Below, in pieces: positions 48,611 to 60,189 of a stretch of 64,000 nucleotides of DNA; the stretch's first letter is position 1; each line of letters opens with the position of its first letter. Origin of the DNA: Nectonema munidae. Its lineage: Eukaryota; Nematomorpha; Nectonematoida; Nectonematidae. The notes under the pieces were generated by a model, which was not told the DNA's origin, did no database searches, and worked only from the letters and a program-made list of their open reading frames with translations. The stretch is from the NCBI GenBank assembly GCA_030549495.1, contig JAUIRK010001041.1, positions 1,612,001 through 1,676,000 on the forward strand, read 5' to 3'. The position numbers and the translations under genes are program-made.

Positions 48611-48943
48611 TTCAAAGTTACTACATTGTTTAATTGCTACATTGTTTTTATAATTTCATTTCATATGAGCTTATTTTTTGAAATGTATGTACATTTTACC
48701 AACCAAAAACAAGTTTCTTTTTCTTCGGTAAAATGATAAAAAGAAAATCAACTCTACGGGTTTTAGATAATTTGAAAGTTCAATCAAAAATTTATCGTGC
48801 AGCAGAATAACGTTTGCTCGGCCTTTATTACAATTTGAAAAAATATCCTTTTATGATAAGGAAACTACTTTTTCTATTTTAGAGAATATTTAAATTGTAA
48901 TTAATTTTATTAAAGCGAACAAAATTTATTAAAAATAATTATT

Positions 48944-50860
48944 TCACATTTTTAAAGGTATTTTTCTACTCAACTCACGACTGGGCATGTCAAACGTGTC
49001 TTCAAGGTTTAGATTTTTAGTAATTTCTTGCTTGAAAGAGAGTAACATCAAATCATTCATTCTTTTATCTGATAGCCTGTTTCTTTGTTGCGACTTAATT
49101 CTTTTCATACAAGAGAAAACACGCTCGTTAATTGAAGTTGTAACAGGAATTGCCAGTTTAATGTTGAGCATTTGGCTAAAACAAGGATATAATGATGGAT
49201 CTATTTGTAAAAACAAAAATTTGGAAGTTTTGAGATATGTTTCTTAAACTTTCCATGTTCAGAAAGCTCTCAGATTCATTGTTCAAACAAGCAAACCTCT
49301 TTATTGTTTCAAGTTCATTGTCTGGAAATCTTCTTGAAAACTCGCCGATTATATTTTCTATTACTTCAGAAAATCGCCTTCTTCTGGAGTAGCTTTTGTC
49401 ATCGTCATCTTTTTTTTCCCACAAAGGATGATTAGAAAAAATAAAATTACACTCTTCAATGGCTTGCTCGTAAATTTCTATCTTTCCTTTTTCAAGACAG
49501 TTCTTGACAGAAAATATTTCCTGACACGCTTCACACCATTTCAAATTTGGCTTTTGTAAGGATAAGGAAAGAGAATTTGTAATTCCAAAAAAAATATTTA
49601 GTAAAAACCAGGCAACAAATGTTATCGAAATTTGTTATTTTTTTAAAAAGTCCTGTGAATGATTCAAACGATGTGCACAGCACCATACAAAAATCATCCA
49701 AGTACTCTGATACTTCTTATTTTCGCCAGAACCACGTTTTTTATTCCTGACATTGTTGAAGCTCCGTTCATGCATAAAGCAACAAGCTTGCACTTGTTGA
49801 AAGACTCTATGAACTTCTGAACTTCCAAAAATATAGACGAAAAATCGATTTTTTTTTCCAAGTTTAACAAGCCCAACAAGATGTTCAACATTACTAGAGT
49901 TTCTAGCATATTTGACACAAAAGTTGAGTTGTTCATGATCACTTAGATCTCTACACTCATCTATCATCAACGAATAAAATCCAGCTTTTTCCATTTCTGC
50001 ATATATATTTTTTCTTACTTTTCCAGCTAACAAAGATTTAACATTATTTATAACTGTTTTTTGACAAATAGTCAACATGAACAGAATGTTGCTTTTTTAC
50101 TATACTTTGTAGTTCCTTAAATTTTGGGTTAATTTTAATAAGTTAACAAGTTAACTTTCATCAACTCCATAAAATTTCCTCTATTAAAAGAATCATTAGC
50201 ATTTTTCTTCTCACTTCTAAATGCAATTTCTTGAACACAAAAATATCTTATGTATTCGAACAAAATTTTAAAATATTCCCTGTTATTTTTAACTAGTTCA
50301 GGGCGATAAGGGCATAGTGGAAATTGAAACAGCATTTTTCTGAAAATTTTCCCAACTAATCATCGATTCGATGTGACACTTTGAAAGAGCATGTTTGTCC
50401 AATCCTTTTTTATTATCTCCTACAGCTTTTGCCCAGTTATTGAAGCTAGGTTGCGTAAATGTTTTTTCTCTCTGCTTTTTGCCAAAAAAGATGCACGCAA
50501 AACAGAAAACTTTGTTTTCAAGTACACCATATATGTAATCCATTTGTGTATATAATACCATTTTTTGAAACGATTTTGTGTACTTGCTTGTGCCAACCTT
50601 TTTTTTAATTTTCTAAGTTTGGTTGAGATGGGCCGTCATTTTTGGAGCCAATATCTGGAGGTAATGTGGAGGAAGAAGAACTAAAACTGTTTATTCCATG
50701 TTGAAAAGTTGAAAAAGAGCATGAGGAACTTGCTTCAGGAAGTTTCGTTTCTGTTTATAATGTAACATCAGGCTCAGAAGTCAACTTGGGATATTTCTCT
50801 AAAGGATCCTCATAATTACTTTTCTGACTCTTGAAATAATCTGAAATTTTTTGTTTTTTT
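48944..50860 (-). mobile_element. hAT transposase remnant (ZMYM/TTF-finger type)
   Basis: On the minus strand, in order: a Ser-rich leader (SSSSSTLPPDIGSKNDGPSQ) near 50680; a TTF-type zinc finger (VFCFACIFFG, FNNWAKAVGDNKKGL, KHALSKCH) at 50400-50560; a DUF4371-like block (FYSLMIDECRDLSDHEQLNF) near 49930; LVALCMNGASTMSG near 49760; and the dimerisation motif (IPVTTSINERVFSCMKRIKS, QQRNRLSDKRMNDLMLL) at 48990-49150. Most of the gene is present, but in at least four frames, so it is dead although fairly young-looking. Terminal repeats were not located. Confidence 0.9.
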
Positions 50861-50959
50861 CATTTCTTAATAAACACAAACTTGTCTATAAAATAAAAAA
50901 TATACCAAACACAGTTACGTAACAGTTAAAATTACAATTCTTCATTTTGAAGAAAAAGT

Positions 50960-52291
50960 AAAAAATAACTCAAGTGACATTGACGTCAATTTGACTGTAC
51001 TTTATGTAGTGATAAACATGTGTTAGACAAGGTATTTTTGCTACTTGAAAATAATAATTGGAAAAGAGAATCCAAATATATAATTATAAAATATTGTATG
51101 ATGTTGTAAAGTTGACACACTTGGCGCGTTGATATAAAAAAAAGCATAAATCACTTTGTTTGACACATTTATTTTCCCAAATAAATGAAAGATCACAAGA
51201 AGAGCTGTCAAGTTTGTCTTTATTTATTATTTTCCTTCTTTCTTTCTTTTCTTTCTGTTCACTAACGATTTTAGACAGTTTTTATTTTTTGTTGTAGTTT
51301 ACTTTAGCTTTTCTTACGGACAAATCAACTCGTGTTGCAGCACCAAAACCCTCTATTTATATGAAAGATATGTTTGAGATATTTCTGGTAGTGATGATCA
51401 ACTATTATGCTATGAGTCTGAAGTTGAATCATACTCTTGTTTCAATCAAGATTCAAGTGATTCTGACAGTTTTTTTCACGATGGTGAAGAAAATGAAAAC
51501 TCTAACTTTGATCAAAGAAGTGCGCCATATGAAATTAGAACTGAGGATGATTGCACAGTTCTATAGCTAAAGATGGGACTGAATGGAATAAAAGTAGTGT
51601 TGTAAAAGGAAGAACTTGTCTTTGACAGCATACAAAGCAAAGAGTAAGAAAGTTGTTTTAATGTTAAGAAGTCTTCACAATGATTACGTTTCTGTTAAAA
51701 ATGAAGTAAAAAAAGAAGCCAGAAACTGTTACTTACTACAATTCTACAAAATTTGGAGTAGATATTATTGATCAAATGTGTCGTATGTACTCGCCTAAAG
51801 TAAAGACAAAGAGGTGGCCTTTGGCTGTATTTTTCAATATTTTAGACCTTGCTTTGATAAACTCTTGGATTTTATACAAACTAGTAAATAGTTCTGAAAT
51901 GTCTCGTCGGGCATACATCTTGAAGTTAGTTGAAGAACTCGGTGATACTTCTGATAATTCTTTGCAATCTCAAAAGCGTAAAAAAATAAATAGACGAGAA
52001 TCAGAAACAAGAGAAGAATGCTCAAATAAAGCTACACGTAAGACTTGTTTTAGCTATAGATGTCGTAACAAAGCTTCAAAAAATTGCGATGAATGCAAAC
52101 ACCAAGCATGTGGAAAGTGCTCAGCTAAAACAATTACGTTTTATAAAAATTTTATATAATTCTTTTTTATGTTACTTTTTCAAATAAATTTTTAATTAAC
52201 ACAAATATCTTTACATATTTTCCATGTACACTATTATTTTGCATACTGCGGTCAAATTGACTGCATTGTCATTTTAGTACGTTATTTTTTC
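50960..52291 (+). mobile_element. piggyBac element with internal deletion
   Basis: The C-terminal half of a piggyBac transposase is clear at 51740-52159: YNSTKFGVDIIDQMCRMYSP, KTKRWPLAVFFNILDLALIN, SRRAYILKLVEELGDT and the Cys-rich tail SYRCRNKASKNCDECKHQAC. An acidic N-terminal part (FNQDSSDSDSFFHDGEENEN) lies at about 51430-51500. The catalytic DDE core between about 51600 and 51740 is missing, and there are frame changes. Inverted repeats GTCAATTTGAC (50985-50995) and GTCAAATTGAC (52251-52261), with outer AAAAAATAAC words, mark the ends; TTAA flanks were not pinned down. Confidence 0.88.
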
Positions 52292-53089
52292 CTGTCGTTT
52301 TAGTGTTGAAAAGTGGAAATCTTGTTAAAAAGCGGGGATCTGACTGATTTAAAAGCCCGAATGAAGCTAAAACTGACACAAACTTATTGTATCTGAAAAA
52401 GCTTCCTGAATCGATTAAGTATTTATAGCGTATGAAATTGTCTTTATCATAAAAATCGCTAACTATAATAAAACCATTTTGGAAAAAGTGTCCAGAAAAT
52501 ATATATGCATGATTCCCTTGAGAATAATATAATAAAGTCATATATATAATTTAAACTATTTACCCGCGAAAAAAAGTTAATGAGAAAAAATAGTTTTGGA
52601 AAAGGAAGTGAGGGATTAAATGTTAAATGATGGAGACAAGTTATACATCACACACAGAGTAGCATGGCGTCTCATTAGCCTTTCGATTATGTTTGTCAAG
52701 ACGGAATAATGTTCATGATGTATAATATAGCTTTCACTGTACAGGGGTTCACTATTCTTCTGCACTGGAAATGTATAAGTGATGCATCATTTCTTGGTAG
52801 TTTATATTCTTCAATGTGTGTTCGAAAAATTTTTTATAAGGATATATTTTGAACAGATTTTTTCATTTCTCAAAGCATTCTGATTAAAGAATCTTCTTGA
52901 TGATCTTAGACTTTTTTTATCAGTATCTTGTATATTATTATCAGCTGAATATTTGTCAACCAATCTCAGTTCAAAGGTTTTTTCTGATGAATCATTCGCG
53001 ATGTTCATTGCTAAACTAGAAAACTCTATTTTTCCTTGATAATATAATATAACCCTAAAAAATATGGAAATAAAATACGTGACTTTAAA

Positions 53090-53614
53090 CATTTGTGGTT
53101 CAAAAGTAGGCCATGGCTGGAATTTTCCTTATTGAAACAAAATCACTTTTTTGTTTCTGCTGCAGACTATTTGAATCTGATTCTAATCAAGACAAAGCTT
53201 TTATCCTCATCCTCAATGGTTATAATAACTGGAAGCATGTTCTTGAAAGGGGTAAAGGTCTATCAAAACACGAGGAGTCAAAAATAAAAGAGGCATACAA
53301 AACATGGATTGAAAGAAGGCAAAGAATTTCCATCTTAATGAAAACGCTTTTGGCCAAAAATAGGTATTTTATATATATAACTAAATTTTTTAGTATATAT
53401 ACTATTTTTTTTGTTAAATGTACATTTTTAACAAAATAGGTATTACATCAAGTCGATATTTGAAATAATCCAATTTTTAACTTTGAATGAACTGCCATTG
53501 TGTGGCCATGAGGAGCATGTTGAATATTTAGATTCAAATAAAATTGATTCACCAAATGGGATATTTTTGCGATTATTTGAATATACAATGAAAAAAGATA
53601 ATAAACTTACAGAA
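53090..53614 (+). mobile_element. hAT (ZMYM/TTF-type) transposase fragment with intron-like gap
   Basis: SRPWLEFSL in one frame passes to SLFCFCCRLFESDSNQDK, FILILNGYNNWKHVLERG and KTWIERRQRISILM in the next, a one-base frame change near 53120. After a 76-bp gap (53364-53439) the same protein continues with YYIKSIFEIIQFLTLNELPL, CGHEEHVEYLDSNKID and FLRLFEYTMKKDNKLTE. The order fits the N-terminal third of ZMYM-type hAT proteins (WLxYS, VFCFCCRLF, GYNDWKH, AFRGHxE). The gap has GT and AG at its edges and a 12-bp direct repeat. The downstream part of the gene is absent. Confidence 0.75.
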
Positions 53615-53904
53615 GTAAGCTTTTAATATATTTTTATCATATCTTTTTTTTATTCAGTTAATATAAAATAAAAAATTACAATACAGAAATTTATTAAAAA
53701 TTATTAGAATTATTTATTCATCAGATTTCTAAGTTTCAAAAGTTGACGAGGAAGTAAACTCACCTGAAGTACATTTGTTTGAAAACCGACGGGACAAAAG
53801 ATTGTAACTACACCGAGAATATATCAATAGTAAAATTAAAAATTTTAAAAATTTGTTCATTTTATCTTAACATATTTATTGTTCAAACATAGATGGTCAG
53901 ATAC

Positions 53905-53964
53905 ATTCCACTATCACAGTGCATTCCCACTATCCAGTGCACATTCCGCTATCTTCAGTGCATT
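53905..53964 (+). repeat. Three-copy 18-20 bp minisatellite
   Basis: Units ATTCCACTATCACAGTGC, ATTCCCACTATCCAGTGC(AC) and ATTCCGCTATCTTCAGTGC follow head to tail, then ATT. Non-coding. It lies just before the minus-strand hAT fragment. Confidence 0.8.
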
Positions 53965-53989
53965 ATTGTATGGAATATGGTTTGCTCCA

Positions 53990-54330
53990 AAATGTTCTCT
54001 ATCGTGATTTTCGCTGATGCTCAAAATTTAATCTTTTCATTATCAATATATTTTTTTAATAATGATGCCTCATTAAAAAGATCATTTTCGGAAATATTAC
54101 TATATGGGAAATTTTGAGTAATATAATCGAATGATTTTTGCACAAAATCATTTCATTTAAGTTCTTGTTTCAATTTAACCCAATGAAAATGTTCAATATC
54201 ATTGTAATGTGGCGTCCACTCTTCTAAATAATCTATGCAGTTACTATACAACTTTTTAACATGATTCAGGACATGTGCACGATTTATTGGACCTTGTTCT
54301 TCTAGCTGGCTTATACTATTACGAATAAAT
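53990..54330 (-). mobile_element. hAT transposase internal fragment
   Basis: Minus strand reads INRAHVLNHVKKLYSNCIDY, LEEWTPHYNDIEHFHWVKLK, one stop, NDFVQKSFDYI, then NEASLLKKYIDNEKIKF. This matches the stretch of hAT transposases with the pattern LYxxCxxYLExWxxxxxDxxxFxWxxLK before the dimerisation domain. It stops abruptly on both sides. Confidence 0.6.
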
Positions 54331-54368
54331 AACGGGAGGAAATTATTTTACTATTATTGTACTTCGCT

Positions 54369-54383
54369 CTGGCTACGCCACTG
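54369..54383 (-). mobile_element. Single hAT-type terminus
   Basis: CTGGCTACGCCACTG, the complement of CAGTGGCGTAGCCAG, a common hAT MITE terminus. The matching left end was not seen within several kilobases, so limits of the element are unknown. Confidence 0.5.
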
Positions 54384-54651
54384 GTTCTAGCAGTAATTTT
54401 TTGATCAATATTTTTGAATTGGAAGTAGATGGTACCGGAGTGGGATGATCGATAAGGAATTATTTTTGCTATCCAAGTTTTTGATGCCTTCTTGGCGATG
54501 GATGGCCTTCTCTTTTTTAATTGAAATGTTGTTAGATGGAGTGATTTTGTCAGGGTATCTTCAAGGTGTTTTCTAGTGGATGGAGTAGCTTGCGTATTTG
54601 TGGTGGATTTAGGTAAGGATAATAAGAGGCTAAACTAGCACCATTTGCGTT

Positions 54652-54912
54652 TCATTTAATGTTTTGTCTTTCGAAAGTTCTGATAGGATGTATGGCAATG
54701 TTGTATTTTAGGTTGTTAAATAGTATTAGATCGTTTAGATTAAGTGTGGTGTTACCTATATAATCATCGAATAGATGATTCAAATTATCGGTGATAGATT
54801 TGGGAGATTCGGGATCAGAGTGTGCCCTTTTATTTATCATATTAATGATTAATAGTGGAAGGAAATGCCAATAATTAGAAATAATTTTAGAAAAAAAAAC
54901 CAAATGGGGCAC
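54652..54912 (-). other. Unrecognised minus-strand open frame
   Basis: 86 codons. The second half (KSITDNLNHLFDDYIGNTTL, NLNDLILFNNLKYNIAIHPI, RTFERQNIK) has protein-like composition; the start is hydrophobic. It lies among hAT fragments and may be a transposon piece, but no family was recognised. Confidence 0.2.
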
Positions 54913-55311
54913 TAATATATATGCTTACCTATTAGCTTTGTCCTAAATTAGAGTATCAAATACTGCTTATAACAACTATTTTCTTTGTGTTTATGAGCTC
55001 CTTTTATTTCTTTGTTAAGGATTTAGATTTTGAAGAAGAATTTTATTTATTTACACAAATCAAAATTTTGCAAAAGTTGGCATTCTATATATATATATAT
55101 ATTCATAATATTTGGTTTACCACTGGAAGAGAAAAAAGAAGCTTTATTACTTCATCGAGATTTCTTTAGATCCTGATGGTTAGACTAGATATAAAAAAAA
55201 TTAAATTTTAATGAACAAAAATAAATATTATGTAGACATGGAACAGAATAAATTTTTACTTAATGATGTATACTAAGATTTAATATATATGCATATGATA
55301 AATTTATAAAA

Positions 55312-55555
55312 TACACTACTCCCTCACTTTACCGCCACACCGATTTACCGCCAACCCCGCATACCGCCATACAATTATGTAGACCCGATTTCTCTCCATT
55401 ATAATTCCACCGATTTAACGCCCCTCGCTATCCGCCATCCCCCAATAACATTGATAGAACAAGCACACTTTACTTCATTGAAATAACCCTCGATTTAACG
55501 CCATGCGTTGTTGATGCAATTTTAGCAGTGAATAATGAGTTGTTTATCTAACACG
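55312..55555 (+). mobile_element. Tigger terminal segment, direct copy A
   Basis: CACTACTCCCTCACTTTACC after TA, with repeated ACCGCCA words and GACCCGATTTCTCTCCATTA. It is nearly identical over about 200 bases to the left end of the Tigger at 56251 (same orientation), then the two diverge. No transposase follows this copy, so it is a solo or truncated end. Confidence 0.8.
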
Positions 55556-55612
55556 CTTGCTTAAGTTAAGTTAAGAATTAGGATTTTTTTTTGTAAAAAG
55601 TGCACTGTTTAC

Positions 55613-55924
55613 AGATGCCAATAAGCGAATTGATAGGATTAGCTAACAAAGACATTAATTTCTTACGTGAGGATTGACTATTATTTGTTTCTTCTGGAGA
55701 GTTATGGAATTCATTTGTGGTGTTATTCTTTTTCCTTTTGTCTAAAGCATTTTCAAAGATGGTGGGCAAACCATTGCCCAAATGATGCAACAGTTCGAGC
55801 CATTGATTTAGCAAATGAGGATTAGACTTGATAACACGACAACTTGCCAGGGATAAAATTCGATAAAAGCCAGAATCTTGGATCAAAAGGGAGTTATGCG
55901 AGTACACTTTTTCAAAACTTTTGC
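55613..55924 (-). other. Candidate exon of an unrecognised minus-strand gene
   Basis: Minus strand: acceptor TTAATTTCAG, then an open 312-base stretch starting KSFEKVYSHNSLLIQDSGF, with LASCRVIKSNPHLLNQWLEL, LHHLGNGLPTIFENALDKRK and LMSLLANPINSLIGI, and a donor GTAAAC. The composition (amphipathic helices, then a Ser/Asn-rich linker) is more gene-like than most open frames here, but no family was recognised and no partner exon was found. It could be a host exon, a captured gene piece or a transposon fragment between the two Tigger ends. Confidence 0.35.
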
Positions 55925-56250
55925 CTGAAATTAATTTTGTAATATGAAAGGAGAGGGTGATGAATAAGCCCCTCTCCTAGGAATGTTAATAGGATATGCG
56001 AGAGTAGACGTTTGGCTTACAAGCTGACTATGTTACAAACAGACAAATTAGAATAACTTTGAAAGTAGCGTAAAAGTAAAAAATTAAATTTATGCACTGG
56101 GTAAAGACCGGTAAAACTCAGATAAATAATGAAGCTGCTTAGAGATCTTTAATATAGAAGTTAGACCAATTAGAAATTTTCAGAAAAAAAATAAGGAGTG
56201 TCAACACCAAATCTAGGAAAACTTTTGAAAGCGACATGTTCAAAATACAA

Positions 56251-58870
56251 CTACACTGCTCCCTCGCTTTACCGCCAACCCCGCATACCGTATTACAATT
56301 ATGTAGACCCGATTTCTCTCCATTATAATTCTCCCGTTTTAACGCCCCTCGCTATCCGCCATCCGCCAATAACATTGATAGAACAAGCACACTTTCGTTC
56401 ATTGAAATAACCCTCGATTTAACGTCATGCGTTGTTGATGGAATTTTAGCAGTGAGTTTATCTGAAACTCACGCTTAAGTTTCTTACAGAATAAGGTTGA
56501 TGATGTACAACAGAAATCGATAAAATATAATGTTTTGTTGGAGAGCATATTTCATATCATGATATATCCGTCATCATTGTTTTTGCATCACGTTGTTTTA
56601 CATAGAACTAATTATTTTTCATTTGCAGTCGAATTTCTAATATTTTCTACACCTTCTTATGGAAAACGCTCGAAAACGTAAAAGAAACGTAATCAAAACG
56701 TGTCAAAAAAAAGAAATCATTGAGTTCCATGAAAGTCATCTAATGGCTAGTCAACAGGTAATTGCTGAACATTTCAGTAAAGTTTAGGGATTTGAAGTTA
56801 AAAGAAGGACTGTTGGAGATATTTTAAAAGAAAAAGAAAAGAGGCAAAAGTTTGATGTTTCGGTAAAACATAAAAAGTCAGCATTGCACAAAAATTTAAA
56901 AGATGTTTTGTTTATGTGGTTTAATAGCATCCGTAACAATAACGGCATAATTACTGATAATATTTTGAAAGAGAAAGCTAAAGTGTTTGGTTCTGAATTT
57001 AATATTACCAACTTTACATACTCAAACGGTTGGCTGAATCGGTTCAAACAACGCTACAATATCAAATGTCAAACTTTAAGCGGAGAGGGCGCCGGTGTAG
57101 ATTCATCAATATTTTAAATGGGCTCAATGAAACTATAAAAGTTATAAAAAAAACTATAACAAAAGAGATATTTTTATAATAGACGAAACTGCATTATTTT
57201 TTCGTCTTTTACCCAATAAATCGTTAACTACTTCAAACATGAAAAAAGTATAAAAAAACTCAAAGATGGCATTACGGTAGTCCTTGGTTTTAACGCTGAT
57301 GGTACAGAGAAGCTCAGGCCCTTGGTTTTTGGCCGTGTTAAAAAAACCGAGGTGTTTTAAAACTTTAATTTTAATCTTTACGTTAATTACACCTGGAATT
57401 CTAAAGCCTGGATGACATCAACTGTTTTTGCTAAATACTTGTGTGATTTTGACAAAATAATACGCCTTCAACAAAGACAAACCCTTTTGATAATTGACAA
57501 TGCACCACCACATATTGTTCCTGAAACTTTGACAAATATCAAGATACATTTTTTACCTCCAACTACAACTTGTCATTTGCAGCATTTTGATGCTGAAATT
57601 ATTTATAGTTTTAAAGTAAATTTTCATCGATTTCAATTAAAACAAGTTATTGAACAACTTGAAAAAACTGGTTCTCATAACATTACAATAGCTGATGCTA
57701 TCAGATATATTAAAAAAGTTGGAACTGGGTGATAACCTCAACAATTAGAAACTGCTGGAATCACACAGGACTCATTAAAAAAAATGATGTTTCGATGGTT
57801 AAAAAAATGATGAAGCTGAAGTTTCATCTTTTAATGAAGCGGTACAAAGTGTAATTTCTACTTTAAAAATTGATACACATAATGCTATGTCTTCTGAAGC
57901 ATATATAACAATAGAAAACCTCAAGAAACTTTCTCTGAACTAACTAATAAAGAAATAGTTGAGTTTTTAACACCTGTCATGAAGATTTTAACGATGATTT
58001 TAATGAAATAATGGAAAATGATGTTTGCAAGCCAACAATACAAGATGTGGTCTGTGCTTTGAATGTGTGTAGAAGGTTTTTGGAGTGTAATGAAAAAAGC
58101 AAACAAGAAGACTTATTAGCGTTGGTAAACCTTGAAAAAAGAATAAACTATCTGGCTAATTCAAACCTTAAGCAAAAAAGCATTTGGATTTTTTTAAAAA
58201 ATAAATTTTAATTTTGATATCAGTTTTTTGGTAAGTTGACGTTTATTATATAGATAACATTCATACATGTGATCCCTAGCACAAACGCTACCCCGTTTCA
58301 ATGCCTTCCGCGTTGCCATAAAATTATATAGATAAAATTTCTCTTTTATAACTCCCCCAATATAACGCCACTGTTGTTTGCCGTCCGCCATATTTATTTA
58401 TAGAAAGGATATGCTTTTTTTCTTCAAATTGAGCCCCGATTTTATATAATATATTGCTGTCAAATTAACTATAATAATATTTACTTTTATTTATTCAAAA
58501 ATAATAGTCTTTGCCATAATTTTCTTTCTATTTATGTTTTAGTGACACTTTTGTACGCATTAGGCATTTTAGTTACTGTTGATAAAGGAAATTCACGCAA
58601 GAAAATAGTTCTGGCTAAATCTAGAAAGTTATATTATAAGAAAAACGCTCAAATGAGGTTTTGAACTCAAAGTGTAAACAAAAAGCAATGCTGGATTTTA
58701 ACTTCAAAAAATAAATAAATTTAAATAAATTTTTGGATATCTTACTTTAATTATATGCCGTACTTTACAATACTACTCAAAGCAAATAATACAGCTACCC
58801 TTTCGATACCCCCGATATACCGCCAATTAATGATAGCCCCAATAGTGGCGGTATATCGAGGGTGCACGAG
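56251..58870 (+). mobile_element. Tigger/pogo-type transposon, broken
   Basis: Left end after TA is CACTGCTCCCTCGCTTTACC; right end is the complement of CTCGTGCACCCTCGATATAC, followed by TA at 58871. The transposase begins at ATG 56659 (MENARKRKRNVIKTCQKKEI) and shows an HTH region, the CENP-B-like second HTH (FNITNFTYSNGWLNRFKQRY) near 57000-57060, and a DDE block RQTLLIIDNAPPHIVPETLT with FLPPTTTCHLQHFDAEI at 57470-57600. The C-terminal tail, to about 58211, includes VVCALNVCRRFLEC. Stops and frame changes (near 56787, 57115-57360, 57730 and 57950) make it inactive. A second, diverged copy of the left-end sequence lies at 58262-58460 in the same orientation. Confidence 0.88.
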
Positions 58871-60189
58871 TATTTATATAAATACAATCAATGAAAAAGA
58901 ATGGATTTAACAGAGGCTTTAAAACTTCTAGGGCTTTGAGGTAGAGCTTAGAGTGAAAGGAGTTGACAAGGAAGAGAGTAATATTCAAAAATTTATATAG
59001 TTAATATCAAAAATTTTATCGTGGTTAATATTTCTTATCTTCGTTTATCATATCAAAGAGTTTTTTTATTATAAATTTGCTTTCTTATTACAGGTCGAAG
59101 GTCCATCTTAATAAATTAAAAAGTTTATGTTATTTTTATATATTTATATTATAATACCCAAACGTTCTTCAGTGTGACAACTTTGTTTTTATTGTTTGAT
59201 TGGAAGTATATTTTTAAGAATGCAATAAATTTTTTCGTTTACTTCATGTTCTTATAACAAGTTTGTATATAAGCTCTCCATCAAACGTTTTTAAATGATT
59301 TAATTATATATACTCTAAGTTTATATATGTGTATTTATGTTTATATATGTATATTTGGGTGAATATTAACACCCCAATTTAATCTTTTGTAAATAATAAT
59401 TTATTTTTTAAAATAATAGTTTATTTCAAAAATGGTATTCTTTTTGAAAAAAAAATAAGATTCGAACAGCTTCAGGAGAAGTAATAAAGCCATAGTGTTT
59501 CAACTCTATCAATAAATTTTTATGGGGAATTGTGTCAAACGCTTTATTCAGATCAATGTATAAAGCAAGGACGCCATGATAGTTTTAAAAATAGTGATGT
59601 ATTTTATCTGGAAAAAATTGTATGGAAATATTGAGTTCTAAAACTCCTGTCTGAATCTAAATTGGTAAGAAAGGAGAAGTTTCAAACTGGTTTAGATAAG
59701 TAACAAATTTTTCAAATACTTTTGAAAGTGTAGTAATTATGCTAATTGGTAGTATAATTTTTAAAGGATTTTTGTATTTGAAGATAGGAATAATATTTTT
59801 AACTTGAAAGCAGTAGGAAATGTAGCAAATTCAATGCAATATCTAAATATATAATTATTATTTCTTTTATCAAGTTTGACCTATATACTGAAATCTAAGA
59901 GAATTGAAAAATAATGTACACTCGTACATTTATAGCTCATAAGCTAATATAATATAAGGTAGAAGAATAAAAATTAAAACAAATGAAACCAATTTGTAAT
60001 AATTTTTATAAATTTTTCTTCCGATAACTTGTTGATTTTTTAAGGGCATAACTTAAAAAAATTTTCTATTTTCAAGATTATCTGTTATTGTCTTAATATT
60101 TTTTTCCTTAATTAATTTTTTTAAATTTATTTTACATTATGTCTTAAAAATGAAGCTTATTTTTCTATTTTTCCAAAATTAGACGTTAG
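58871..60189. other. Flank of NDUFA9, nothing apart from a LINE piece
   Basis: AT-rich. Apart from the LINE fragment listed separately no element was recognised. Directly before the NDUFA9 start codon, CCAAAATTAG looks like a splice acceptor, so a non-coding first exon could lie in this stretch. Confidence 0.35.
59460..59770 (-). mobile_element. LINE reverse-transcriptase fragment
   Basis: Minus strand: LPISIITTLSKVFEKFVTYL (equivalent of YRPISLLPxLSKxFEK) at about 59700-59765, then FFPDKIHHYF and VLALYIDLNKAFDTIPHKNL with LIELKHYGF at about 59495-59575. These are reverse-transcriptase motifs of a CR1/Jockey-like LINE, with frame changes between them. The piece is short and lacks the YADD catalytic block. 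Confidence 0.8.

Noticed and set aside
52269-52541. Minus-strand frame with FYDKDNFIRYKYLIDS and FFRYNKFVSVLASF, faintly like an L1-type LINE
   Set aside because: The similarity is only to a loose pattern, no neighbouring reverse-transcriptase motif was found, and part of it overlaps the piggyBac end.
55312-56456. Direct repeats about 940 bp apart that might be read as LTRs
   Set aside because: They carry Tigger-type TA-flanked ends with ACCGCCA words, lack TG...CA termini, primer-binding site and polypurine tract, and enclose no reverse transcriptase.
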